IMG/VR virus record: IMGVR_UViG_3300037245_000782
Location: 1 to 25,602 of that record
DNA from: a virus
DNA: 25,602 bases
Strand: one strand, 5' to 3'
A program made the position numbers and the translations under genes. Positions 16,082 to 22,029 of this stretch are shown here, piece by piece (position 1 is the first letter of the stretch; every line of letters begins with the position of its first letter). Under the pieces are notes generated by a model. That model saw nothing but the letters and a program-made list of their open reading frames with translations, ran no database searches and was not told the DNA's origin.

Positions 16082-17755
16082 TTATAAGCCCCACTTGAGA
16101 GGAGAGTAATCTGTTTGTTCTTGATAGCCACCGCCTACTGGTTGTAGTTCAAAGTCGCTTAGGTTCATTAAAGCCAAGAGAAGGTAATTTAAACAATGTC
16201 GATAATGTTCGTTCTTATCTCCAACCGGACGGTATCTGTAAACTCTGTCGCCAGTATCTGTATTAACCTCTAAGGTCTTGGCTGTATTGCATACTTCTTT
16301 TGCAAATATATTAACTTCTTCGCATTTACGTGGTATCTCAAGCTTGCCACTTCGCACCCACGACTGAGACTTGTCCATCATCTCTGTACGAGACACAACA
16401 TATAATCCGCTTTCCTCGTCCGTCTTAACCATAACACGTTGTTTATCACGGTACTCCGAACCAAAGACCTTAACCCCAATACCGTCGCATCGCTTCTGGA
16501 ACTTTCTAAATGACTCTTCGTAAGGTCGTAAACAAATAACAGCACTCTTGACATTGAACTGCTGAACAAGATCGAACAAAGCATCAAACCCAGAAATACG
16601 AGCCATATAGATTATCTTGGCTTTCTCTTCGCCCTTTTTCTCTGCTATAACAACACGGTTGGTCTTCATTATATCGGCGGCCATACATGTAGGAGTGACC
16701 GAAGTAGTCTTCATATTGTCGTTACCACAGCAACTAAACACGTCCTGCTGTACCAATCTATCTTCTATAGGGATATAAGCATGGCCTAAATACTTATTCA
16801 TAAACAAGCCCATCATACTTTTATCAAGCTGGGCCTTTTCGTATTTCGCCATTACCAGGCTAAGATTACACTTTGGAGTTATGAAGTGAGATACATGATA
16901 GCCACTTACACCTTCCATTGGATAGTCTGGGTTATACCTCTCAGGGTATTTAGCAACATAATAACCATTATTTACATATATTTCTTTACCACATTTTATA
17001 CACCCATAATACGGACTAAACTTGCCATGAGATGTCTCTTTTTTATATTTAACTGAATTCGGAAACTCGTCAGCGATACAAGTAAACTCATTACAAGCCT
17101 CGCACTTAACCATCCAATGCTTCTGATCGGACTCACCAAATATTCTATCAATACCAAAATCAGGAATAGTAGGAGTTCCAAGGTCTACAACTCTTTGTAA
17201 GTCTGAGCCAAGAAGTCTATCTTCGGTCATCTCAGCCATCTCGTCATCAAACAAGTCACGCTCGTCTCGAATAACTGAATCAGCCGGAGTAGACCGAACA
17301 GCATTAGAGTCCTTCTTACCCTGAATATTAGCCGTAGCCTTACAACCCAACAAAGAAAGCATTGCCTTGCCAACCTGCTTAATAGAAACACTATCAGTGC
17401 GCTTAAGGTGCTTCTTAATACAAGGGTTATCCCTAACTAGAGGAGTAAAGCGAGTCTTAGAAAAACCCTCAACCGCAACCTTGTCTGGGAAATAGTAAAT
17501 AGAACCCTGTGGATAATACCGATATATCAAAGCATGAATCTCACGCAACATAAACGCAGTAGTAATACGAGCCTGCGCACCCTTAATAACAGCAATATGC
17601 CGGGCAGGGTCACGCATGATGTCGCCCATGTACTGACAACCATCCAGAGTGAACTCAATACCACCAAGTAGACGTACCTTGCTTCGCTCTGCCCAGAAAC
17701 AGCAGTCAGCTTGCATCATCTTCTCTAGAAGTTTTGGGTCGTCTGTTATGTCCAT
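16082..17755 (-). CDS. Terminase large subunit, lambda GpA-like, 557 aa
   Basis: This is the DNA-packaging motor ATPase and nuclease. The ATPase part has a degenerate Walker A region (IKGAQARITTAFML, residues 57-70), the YYFPDK strand (87-92) and a Walker B-like SVIRDERDLFDDEM (160-173, acidic pair D164/E165). A zinc knuckle typical of GpA-type terminases follows: C218, C221, C252 and C255. The nuclease half starts near CMAADIMKTNRVVI (D361 as the likely first metal ligand). It ends with EHYRHCLNYLLLAL and a C-terminal tail. Length is normal for a compact GpA protein. AAGG lies before the ATG at 17755 and partly overlaps a possible promoter -10 element (17762-17767). A second pair of ATGs 36-39 bases downstream also has a GAGAAG site. 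Confidence 0.95.
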   Translation of the reverse strand: MDITDDPKLLEKMMQADCCFWAERSKVRLLGGIEFTLDGCQYMGDIMRDPARHIAVIKGAQARITTAFMLREIHALIYRYYPQGSIYYFPDKVAVEGFSKTRFTPLVRDNPCIKKHLKRTDSVSIKQVGKAMLSLLGCKATANIQGKKDSNAVRSTPADSVIRDERDLFDDEMAEMTEDRLLGSDLQRVVDLGTPTIPDFGIDRIFGESDQKHWMVKCEACNEFTCIADEFPNSVKYKKETSHGKFSPYYGCIKCGKEIYVNNGYYVAKYPERYNPDYPMEGVSGYHVSHFITPKCNLSLVMAKYEKAQLDKSMMGLFMNKYLGHAYIPIEDRLVQQDVFSCCGNDNMKTTSVTPTCMAADIMKTNRVVIAEKKGEEKAKIIYMARISGFDALFDLVQQFNVKSAVICLRPYEESFRKFQKRCDGIGVKVFGSEYRDKQRVMVKTDEESGLYVVSRTEMMDKSQSWVRSGKLEIPRKCEEVNIFAKEVCNTAKTLEVNTDTGDRVYRYRPVGDKNEHYRHCLNYLLLALMNLSDFELQPVGGGYQEQTDYSPLKWGL

Positions 17756-17761
17756 GTCAGC

Positions 17762-17790
17762 CTTATAACATATGTTTGTTAGTTTGTCAA
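17762..17790 (-). promoter_or_regulatory. Candidate sigma-70 promoter at the large terminase gene
   Basis: Reading leftward, TTGACA (17790-17785), 17 bases, TATAAG (17767-17762) is close to consensus. It shares TTGACAAAC with the promoter at 20468-20495. The -10 ends only six bases before the ATG, so a transcript from it would begin at or next to the start codon. It lies in the 68-base gap behind the exonuclease gene. Confidence 0.5.
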
Positions 17791-17823
17791 GATAATAATT
17801 AGAATGTTAAGTAAATAGTTAAC

Positions 17824-18321
17824 TTATCTGTCTTTTATTTCTTGTAGATACTCATACGCCCTTTTAGTCCAGCAAGCGTCAAATAAAGCATCATGCTCAT
17901 CCTTACCTATCTCTGGAAGTTTTGGATTACCTAGGCTATCGCACAGTTGCTTTACATCTTTAGTGTACATCGGCATACCTTCAGGTAAATCCATCATCGT
18001 ACCAAATAACCAGCATAAAGCAACGTGGTCGTAATCTGCATAATAAGCCCATAGTTCAATAGGATGGTCTTTAGTAGGTAATATAAAGTCTATCACTGCG
18101 TCCCTAATCTCGCATCTCGGCATCCAAAACGATAGACTCTTAGGAGGCAACTTAGATATTACATTATCCTTAACCCAATCACTAGCCTTCGACTCGTCAA
18201 ACTCATTCGAAATTGCATAGAAGCTTCGGCCGTTCTCGTCCACAATCCCAATACTTATCAGGTCAATACAGCCCGGATATTCGATAAATTCTGTATCGTA
18301 AAAGAACTTTCTTTTGCTCAT
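17824..18321 (-). CDS. DEDDh 3'-5' exonuclease (RNase T/exoribonuclease-like), 165 aa
   Basis: A single-domain RNase H-like exonuclease. Catalytic residues are visible: D9 and E11 in FFYDTEFIEYPG (Exo I), D96 or D98 in YYADYDHVAL (Exo II), and H143 with D148 in EHDALFDACW (Exo III, H-x4-D, the DEDDh type). The IDLISIGIVDENGRSFYAIS stretch is the usual second and third strand. It resembles small stand-alone 3'-5' exoribonucleases of phages and actinobacteria rather than polymerase proofreading domains. It uses two metal ions to remove 3' nucleotides, perhaps from RNA, to recycle nucleotides or trim message. The GAGAGG ribosome site overlaps the end of the 57-aa gene just upstream, so the two are probably coupled. 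Confidence 0.85.
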   Translation of the reverse strand: MSKRKFFYDTEFIEYPGCIDLISIGIVDENGRSFYAISNEFDESKASDWVKDNVISKLPPKSLSFWMPRCEIRDAVIDFILPTKDHPIELWAYYADYDHVALCWLFGTMMDLPEGMPMYTKDVKQLCDSLGNPKLPEIGKDEHDALFDACWTKRAYEYLQEIKDR

Positions 18322-18324
18322 AAT

Positions 18325-18498
18325 CTAACCTCTCAATCCATAAGCACTAATTATCTGGTCCTGATCTCTACGACTCAGCGTAGAAGTCTTTACTATCTGA
18401 TGAGCAAGGTCGGTATCGCCACAAGACACAGCCTGCTTAAACATGGTAGCGTCCGCGACAGCCTTAGCCTCAATGTACATTCGGTCTTTTTCGTTCAT
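18325..18498 (-). CDS. Small protein of unknown function, 57 aa
   Basis: ATG at 18498 with AAGG five to six bases upstream; it stops four bases before the exonuclease start. The product begins MNEKDRMYIEAKAVADATMF and ends SRRDQDQIISAYGLRG. It is predicted helical, charged, with one cysteine and no membrane segment. It overlaps the MGKGS gene by 29 bases in another frame. The tight packing on both sides, with its own ribosome site, is the main support. I do not recognise the family. Confidence 0.65.
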   Translation of the reverse strand: MNEKDRMYIEAKAVADATMFKQAVSCGDTDLAHQIVKTSTLSRRDQDQIISAYGLRG

Positions 18499-18580
18499 TC
18501 TTAACCTTCCTGAATATCCTGTCGTAGTTCTTCCTGTACCTATCTATGTCGCAGGGACGGGGTTTTGAGCCTTTGCCCAT
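18470..18580 (-). CDS. Tiny conserved phage protein of the MGKGS-PRP type, 36 aa
   Basis: The product starts MGKGSKPRPCDIDRYRKNYD and continues with RIFRKVKNERKRP. Small proteins starting MGKGS.PRP, followed by a (Y/W)D.IF helix, recur in many unrelated phages, and this one fits closely. It is strongly basic. Function is unknown. AGG lies nine bases before the ATG, and it overlaps the 57-aa gene downstream. Only the recognisable sequence makes so short a gene convincing. Confidence 0.75.
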   Translation of the reverse strand: MGKGSKPRPCDIDRYRKNYDRIFRKVKNERKRPNVH

Positions 18581-18697
18581 AATTAACCTAGATATAATAA
18601 TAACTTAACAAAACAATAAACAACGCCCGTGAAAAATATAAAAAAAATAATGTTAGCCAAAATATATAACAAGATGAAAAACGAGGCTGAGAGTATA
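18581..18697. other. AT-rich intergenic gap
   Basis: This gap of 117 bases holds a run of eight T on the leftward strand and the AT-rich leader of the MGKGS gene. No stem precedes the T-run closely enough for an intrinsic terminator. TTGTTT with TATTAT about 18 bases later could be a weak promoter; I do not call it. Confidence 0.4.
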
Positions 18698-18862
18698 TTA
18701 CGCATACCAAAAAATCCCATTCTCAAATCTAGTACAGTCGTAGCCAAGATCAGTCAAAGCCTCTACGAGAACATCCTCGGCATCCCAATGAGCACACTCT
18801 GAGTCGTAACCGCAGTCGGGGAGGATGTCAGCTAGCTTCTGTTTGAATACTTCTTTGTCCAT
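18698..18862 (-). CDS. Small acidic protein of unknown function, 54 aa
   Basis: ATG at 18862 preceded by AGGAG at eight bases; the ribosome site overlaps the stop of the preceding gene. The product begins MDKEVFKQKLADILPDCGYD and continues SECAHWDAEDVLVEALTDLG, then YDCTRFENGIFWYA. It is acidic, helical and has three cysteines. The wording resembles small phage proteins in which a helix pair is followed by an aromatic tail. I cannot assign a function. Confidence 0.7.
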   Translation of the reverse strand: MDKEVFKQKLADILPDCGYDSECAHWDAEDVLVEALTDLGYDCTRFENGIFWYA

Positions 18863-18866
18863 TGGA

Positions 18867-19058
18867 CTACTCCTGTCCTTTATTTCTTGAGTGGGGTAAG
18901 CTTAAAATATCTCGCCTTAAACTTGTTGTGGATAAAGGCATGGCAGAGGTCTTGAATTGGCTAAATGACTTAGGTTTAACTGTGGACTCTATAGAGGATG
19001 ACCCTACCCCCGGTTCCCCCTCCCCCACCCCTTGTCTTTTCGGATTCTTGTTTATCAT
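18867..19058 (-). CDS. Small low-complexity protein of unknown function, 63 aa
   Basis: The ATG at 19058 overlaps the TGA stop of the Zn-finger gene (ATGA), with AAGG seven bases upstream, and its stop lies inside the ribosome site of the next gene. It is the only open frame between those two genes. The product is Ser/Gly/Lys-rich (GVGEGEPGVGSSSIESTVKP) with no fold that I recognise. The coding stretch contains G-runs that depart from the usual composition. Support is positional only. Confidence 0.45.
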   Translation of the reverse strand: MINKNPKRQGVGEGEPGVGSSSIESTVKPKSFSQFKTSAMPLSTTSLRRDILSLPHSRNKGQE

Positions 19059-19579
19059 GGCTGTACCTTCCATTGCGGTATCTTCTGTCCGTCTTCGGTC
19101 AGCTCCTTGCACGTCCATGTTATTAGCCTGTAGCATATCTCTGCATATTCGCTTGAAGCCTTCCATGCCTGCCCTGTGTAGGTGCTTACTGCTCGGTGTA
19201 GTTCTTGACTGGTCTTGGTGGCTGTGTCTGCTGTTGGCTGCCCTGTGGGTCGCATGACACCGCCTGGTAGCTTGGCTTTGGCCTTATCCCATTGTGTGTT
19301 GATTACGGGTGTTTGTTCGGGTTGCTCTAAATTCTTATCGTCCGTATTTCCAGAGCCTGAGAGGGGTTTTTGTTCGTTTTGGGGTGTAATTTCAGGCTCT
19401 TTTGTTACGGTTGGAGCATTATCAGTGGGATTTACACTGTCTTTTGCTATGGCTTGGTCTATTTCTTGTGTGGTTACTGGGTTGGTTCTGCCTCGATAAG
19501 CGGCCTGCTTGCAAGAGACCGAACAATACTTGCCTTTACCCGATACCGCTTTATTGCATTGTAAACAGTGTTTGCTCAT
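19055..19579 (-). CDS. Zinc-knuckle protein with disordered linker, 174 aa
   Basis: The N-terminus has a small zinc site, C5-x2-C8-x10-C19-x3-C23, in the wording CLQCNKAVSGKGKYCSVSCK followed by AAYRGR, like short Zn fingers in many phage and bacterial proteins. A low-complexity Pro/Thr/Gln/Glu-rich linker (about residues 35-95) follows, then a helical C-terminal domain (about 120-174) with AWKASSEYAEICYRLITWTC. GGGAGAAG precedes the ATG. Position just downstream of the small terminase and upstream of the exonuclease suggests a nucleic-acid related accessory, but partner and role are unknown. Confidence 0.75.
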   Translation of the reverse strand: MSKHCLQCNKAVSGKGKYCSVSCKQAAYRGRTNPVTTQEIDQAIAKDSVNPTDNAPTVTKEPEITPQNEQKPLSGSGNTDDKNLEQPEQTPVINTQWDKAKAKLPGGVMRPTGQPTADTATKTSQELHRAVSTYTGQAWKASSEYAEICYRLITWTCKELTEDGQKIPQWKVQP

Positions 19580-19700
19580 TATCTAACTTCTCCCTTTATC
19601 TTCGATTCTATTATAACGCAACAGGAAGCCAGTGCGGGCTATTAGTCTCTATTTAGTACCATAGGTCGAGTGGACGTGAGCAATTGCCTACATCGGCCTC
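19580..19700. other. Gap after the small terminase gene
   Basis: A 121-base gap. A perfect AGGAGG sits at the small terminase stop and is followed by ATG TAG, a start codon directly followed by a stop. A TATAAT (19615-19610, leftward) lies 30 bases before the Zn-knuckle gene but has no matching -35. No other coding signal is seen. Confidence 0.4.
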
Positions 19701-20138
19701 CTATGCGGTGTTTTCATGTAGTTTAGGCTTGCTCATACTGACCGCAAGCTCTCTAAGCCTTTCAAGCTCCTCAGTGGTGATCTTATCCGGTTCCTGCTTG
19801 TCAGTGCTTGCATCCTTGTCCATGCCATATAAGCGGGCAATGCCTGTAATAGCACTTACGCCGGAGCTAGGCTGGTTGTTTTGCTTGCTTAGGTCAAACA
19901 TCTCAAGATACATTTCTTGTACCTTCTCTATCGTCATGTCGCCATCAACCGCATTTTTAGCCTGTATCTTAGCAATAGCTTCTTTTACTCGGTCATTATC
20001 AAATAGTTTAAGACCCACGTTGTTTGCATAAGAAGTGCTATATCCGGCGTCTAATAAGGCATCTACCTTGCGTAAGCCGTTAGTCATGTAATTACTTGCT
20101 ATTAGCCCTGCTTTCTCTTTTGATAGTCTATTAGCCAT
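19701..20138 (-). CDS. Terminase small subunit, 145 aa
   Basis: The N-terminal half carries the helix-turn-helix of small terminases: NGLRKVDALLDAGYSTSYAN (about 20-39), then the helix DRVKEAIAKIQAKN (about 49-62). 'A-x-x-x-AGYS-x-x-x-A' is the family signature. The rest (65-145) is helical with a Glu/Lys-rich C-terminus. It recognises phage DNA at the packaging site and hands it to the large subunit, here encoded about 2 kb downstream rather than adjacent. The ATG at 20138 overlaps the end of the 51-aa gene by eight bases, with AGGG about ten bases upstream. Confidence 0.85.
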   Translation of the reverse strand: MANRLSKEKAGLIASNYMTNGLRKVDALLDAGYSTSYANNVGLKLFDNDRVKEAIAKIQAKNAVDGDMTIEKVQEMYLEMFDLSKQNNQPSSGVSAITGIARLYGMDKDASTDKQEPDKITTEELERLRELAVSMSKPKLHENTA

Positions 20139-20286
20139 TGATTAAGCCCTTGAATCTTGTCTTGTCGAATCCCTGCTCATTGGTGAATATATGCTTTTTA
20201 TTGCTTAGTATCGCCCTTGCTGCCCTGTTGATCTCTTCTTTGGTTGCAAGTGCTTGTATTGTTGTATGGTCTTTTATGCTTGGCAT
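20131..20286 (-). CDS. Small protein of unknown function upstream of terminase small subunit, 51 aa
   Basis: ATG at 20286 with GAGAAGG seven bases upstream; it ends eight bases inside the small terminase gene. The product begins MPSIKDHTTIQALATKEEIN and is basic and helical, ending RFKGLING. It follows the 47-aa gene after a one-base gap. Tight packing, a ribosome site and the promoter upstream support it. The family is not recognised. Confidence 0.65.
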   Translation of the reverse strand: MPSIKDHTTIQALATKEEINRAARAILSNKKHIFTNEQGFDKTRFKGLING

Positions 20287-20287
20287 G

Positions 20288-20431
20288 TTATCGCCTTCTC
20301 GGTGTTACGCCGTCACTACAGAATTCTTGTTTAATTTGCTTCTTGTATTCTTTATGTTGTTCTATGGCCTTTGTAATATCTCTGGCTGTTGTTATACGGT
20401 CAATTCTATTCTTTATCTCTGTGCCTGACAT
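20288..20431 (-). CDS. Small basic protein, first gene of the leftward operon, 47 aa
   Basis: ATG at 20431 with AAGGGA about nine bases upstream. It lies about 30 bases downstream of the transcription start expected from the consensus promoter at 20468-20495. The product, MSGTEIKNRIDRITTARDIT then KAIEQHKEYKKQIKQEF, is a Lys/Arg-rich amphipathic helix with one cysteine. No family is recognised. It could be a leader gene or a small regulatory protein. Confidence 0.65.
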   Translation of the reverse strand: MSGTEIKNRIDRITTARDITKAIEQHKEYKKQIKQEFCSDGVTPRRR

Positions 20432-20648
20432 GCTTAAATCCCTTGTGTTTGTTGCTTTGTTTCTTATATTATACAGTGTGTTAACTGTTTGTCAAACTAA
20501 TTCCAAGGGTTTTTGGTTTATTTTTACAGTCTATTCCCTATTTGCAGTAAAATGCAGTATTATAGTGGATTTGTTTAATGTTATTGGGTATATTTAACGA
20601 TAGTAAGAGTATTGATGTTAATCGTATTTTATCTTAAGGGTTTTAATT
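20432..20648. promoter_or_regulatory. Divergent control region between leftward and rightward operons
   Basis: This 217-base AT-rich gap separates the two transcription directions. Its left third holds the strong leftward promoter. The middle has two direct repeats TGCAGTA (20543-20549 and 20553-20559) ten bases apart, one helical turn, suggesting a regulator site. The right third ends in the ATGTTAAT box (20615-20622) and AAGGG before the first rightward gene. No good rightward sigma-70 promoter is visible. Confidence 0.6.
20468..20495 (-). promoter_or_regulatory. Near-consensus sigma-70 promoter for the terminase operon
   Basis: Leftward: TTGACA (20495-20490), 16 bases, TATAAT (20473-20468), with the first ATG at 20431. 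Both hexamers are perfect. Two short palindromes overlap it: GTTTG-T-CAAAC (20487-20497) across the -35, and ACAGT-6-ACTGT (20473-20488) filling the spacer. They could be operators for a repressor. Confidence 0.85.
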
Positions 20649-20804
20649 ATGGCAACGACAAGAGATGTCATCGAAACAATGAAACAAGCTATTGAGGATC
20701 ATCCGCTTGTGTGCTCCGAGTGTGGATCATGGAAACATGCCAGCGAGATGATATGCGAACAATGCAGAATTGATATTACTGTTGAAAATACATCTACACT
20801 TTAA
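20649..20804 (+). CDS. Small zinc-ribbon protein, 51 aa, first gene of the rightward operon
   Basis: ATG at 20649, AAGGG ten bases upstream, stop at 20804. A zinc site is plain: C22-x2-C25-x10-C36-x2-C39, in the wording LVCSECGSWKH then MICEQCR. An N-terminal helix (RDVIETMKQAIED) precedes it, and a short acidic tail follows. Small ribbons of this kind are common among phage early proteins that bind nucleic acid or host transcription proteins; which applies here is unknown. It leads a run of twelve small rightward genes. Confidence 0.75.
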   Translation: MATTRDVIETMKQAIEDHPLVCSECGSWKHASEMICEQCRIDITVENTSTL

Positions 20805-20819
20805 TAAAGGGATTTAACC

Positions 20820-21005
20820 ATGCAGACTATCGAAAGAACAATAGAAGTTACAAAACAGAATCGCACTAATAATATATATATCTGTTATATTGAGCTAGAT
20901 CGCTTTGGTGTTTCGCTTGCCAAACGTGTATTATTTAGCAGTTGTGCAGATTACGAGCTTGATTCTAATCTTAAGCAGGCTGAAAACCTTAAACATATCT
21001 ACTAA
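20820..21005 (+). CDS. Small protein of unknown function, 61 aa
   Basis: AAAGGGATTTAACC precedes the ATG, 15 bases after the previous stop. The product has a Lys/Arg/Thr-rich N-terminus (ERTIEVTKQNR), strands (NIYICYIELDRFGVSLAKRV) and a charged C-terminal helix. The sequence could form a small beta-beta-alpha unit. No family is recognised. The tight spacing shows co-expression with its neighbours. Confidence 0.7.
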   Translation: MQTIERTIEVTKQNRTNNIYICYIELDRFGVSLAKRVLFSSCADYELDSNLKQAENLKHIY

Positions 21006-21019
21006 CTATCGGAGTCATT

Positions 21020-21226
21020 ATGTCACTAACTAAAAAAGAAGTCAAAGCAAATGCCGATGAGGCTTATATTCGATACGCCCGCTTAAGCAAGCTTGGATCA
21101 TATCCTGGCAAGAACTTTGATCCAAAAAACGGGTCGTTTGACATTGAAAGAGATATTTGTAAATGCAACGCCCTTGAAGCTCACGGTGAGCACGTTGCTT
21201 ATATGAATGTATATAACGCTATGTAG
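21020..21226 (+). CDS. Small protein of unknown function, 68 aa
   Basis: GGAG lies seven bases before the ATG, 14 bases after the previous stop. An N-terminal helix (KKEVKANADEAYIRYARLSK) is followed by a loop with GSYPGKNFDPKNG and a short His/Cys-containing segment (DICKCNALEAHGEHVAYMNV). The cysteines and histidines are too few for a confident zinc site. Function unknown. A 15-base pyrimidine tract of C-runs directly follows the stop. Confidence 0.7.
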   Translation: MSLTKKEVKANADEAYIRYARLSKLGSYPGKNFDPKNGSFDIERDICKCNALEAHGEHVAYMNVYNAM

Positions 21227-21282
21227 CCCCCCCCTCCCCCCTTGCCGATGTAATCCGGTCGTATGCTTCAATGCTAGCAAGG
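21227..21282 (+). repeat. Poly-C tract and inverted repeat in the gap after the 68-aa gene
   Basis: Eight C, one T and six C (21227-21241) lie immediately after the stop codon, in otherwise AT-rich DNA. CCTTGC (21240-21245) can pair with GCAAGG (21277-21282) across 31 bases. The ATGTTAAT box of the next gene follows at 21290. Confidence 0.55.
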
Positions 21283-21320
21283 TGTTTAAATGTTAATTAT
21301 CTTATTGAAAGGGTTTAAGA

Positions 21321-21641
21321 ATGAATGCAATGAAATCAAAAGACGGGTTAAGAAGGTTTGATGTTACGATTAAAATCAGGGTTTCACTTTGGGATTTGCT
21401 TGTTGTGGCGTGCTCTTATACTGAACAAACAGACAAACGGCTCGCAAGTACCTCGGCCATCATCGCCGAATACAAAAAGACCACTTTAGAGTATGGGCAG
21501 TTTTGGGATACTGACATTTGGTGTGATGATTTTACAAAAGTTTGTAGGAATGAATTTCCTTATTATATCGACCTGATGGGGCTTTATTTCAATTCCCTAG
21601 ATGTTGAGCATGCATACAAAACTCTTCAGATGTACTGTTAA
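21321..21641 (+). CDS. Protein of unknown function, 106 aa
   Basis: AAAGGG sits about eight bases upstream of the ATG, and the ATGTTAAT box is 31 bases upstream. The product shows a strand-rich start (RRFDVTIKIRVSLWDLLVVA), where a hydrophobic stretch of about 10 residues is too short to be a membrane span. A middle helix and an aromatic C-terminal half (FWDTDIWCDDFTKVCRNEFP) with three Cys and many Tyr/Asp follow. I do not recognise it. The context implies an early, probably non-essential phage protein. Confidence 0.72.
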   Translation: MNAMKSKDGLRRFDVTIKIRVSLWDLLVVACSYTEQTDKRLASTSAIIAEYKKTTLEYGQFWDTDIWCDDFTKVCRNEFPYYIDLMGLYFNSLDVEHAYKTLQMYC

Positions 21642-21655
21642 CCCTTTTAACCTTC

Positions 21656-21686
21656 AACCGGCCATCGGTTCTTATCGGTGTCCGAT
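21656..21686 (+). promoter_or_regulatory. Double hairpin in the leader of the 69-aa gene
   Basis: AACCG-GCCAT-CGGTT (21656-21670) and ATCGG-TGT-CCGAT (21674-21686) are two perfect five-pair stems in tandem. The ATGTTAAT box follows at 21690-21697, 38 bases before the start codon. The second hairpin, with a five-pair stem and three-base loop, is followed by A/T-rich sequence but not by a long T-run. Confidence 0.55.
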
Positions 21687-21727
21687 TAAATGTTAATCTT
21701 TTATTCTTATTAAGGGAGTATTGAAAA

Positions 21728-21937
21728 ATGAGCATTTCAACAGACATTGCAACACGGTACAAAGAAGAACATGCCCTTATGCTATCGGCATTGAGTAATC
21801 TATCAATGGAGCATAAGCAAATGAACAACATGCTTACATCTCTTGGCAGGGGTGTGTCTGAGGACAGCGTTTCACCTGCTGGTATGGCCGAGGCTGCTAT
21901 ATTAACAGTCACAACAAAGGTTAAAATGAAATCCTAA
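21728..21937 (+). CDS. Small helical protein of unknown function, 69 aa
   Basis: AAGGGAG lies about ten bases before the ATG. The N-terminal half is a Met/Leu-rich amphipathic helix (TRYKEEHALMLSALSNLSME), and a Gly/Ser turn leads to a second helix with a lysine-rich end. The heptad-like spacing suggests a small coiled-coil dimer. No recognisable domain. It is a member of the rightward small-gene operon. Confidence 0.7.
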   Translation: MSISTDIATRYKEEHALMLSALSNLSMEHKQMNNMLTSLGRGVSEDSVSPAGMAEAAILTVTTKVKMKS

Positions 21938-22029
21938 TTAAACCCTTCAACCAACCCGCCGGGCCTTCTCTCGGCTGGCTGTTAAATGGTTTTAATGTTA
22001 ATTATGTTTAATCTTATGGAGTATGTATT

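Noticed and set aside
18600-18660. Intrinsic terminator at the T8 run before the MGKGS gene.
   Set aside because: No stem of adequate length precedes the T-run.
18862-19257. A 131-codon rightward frame across the small-gene cassette.
   Set aside because: It opposes several leftward genes whose ribosome sites and overlaps agree with each other.
20138-20597. Rightward frames of about 96 and 117 codons in the divergent region.
   Set aside because: They oppose the leftward leader genes, are Leu/Cys/Phe-rich and have no ribosome site.
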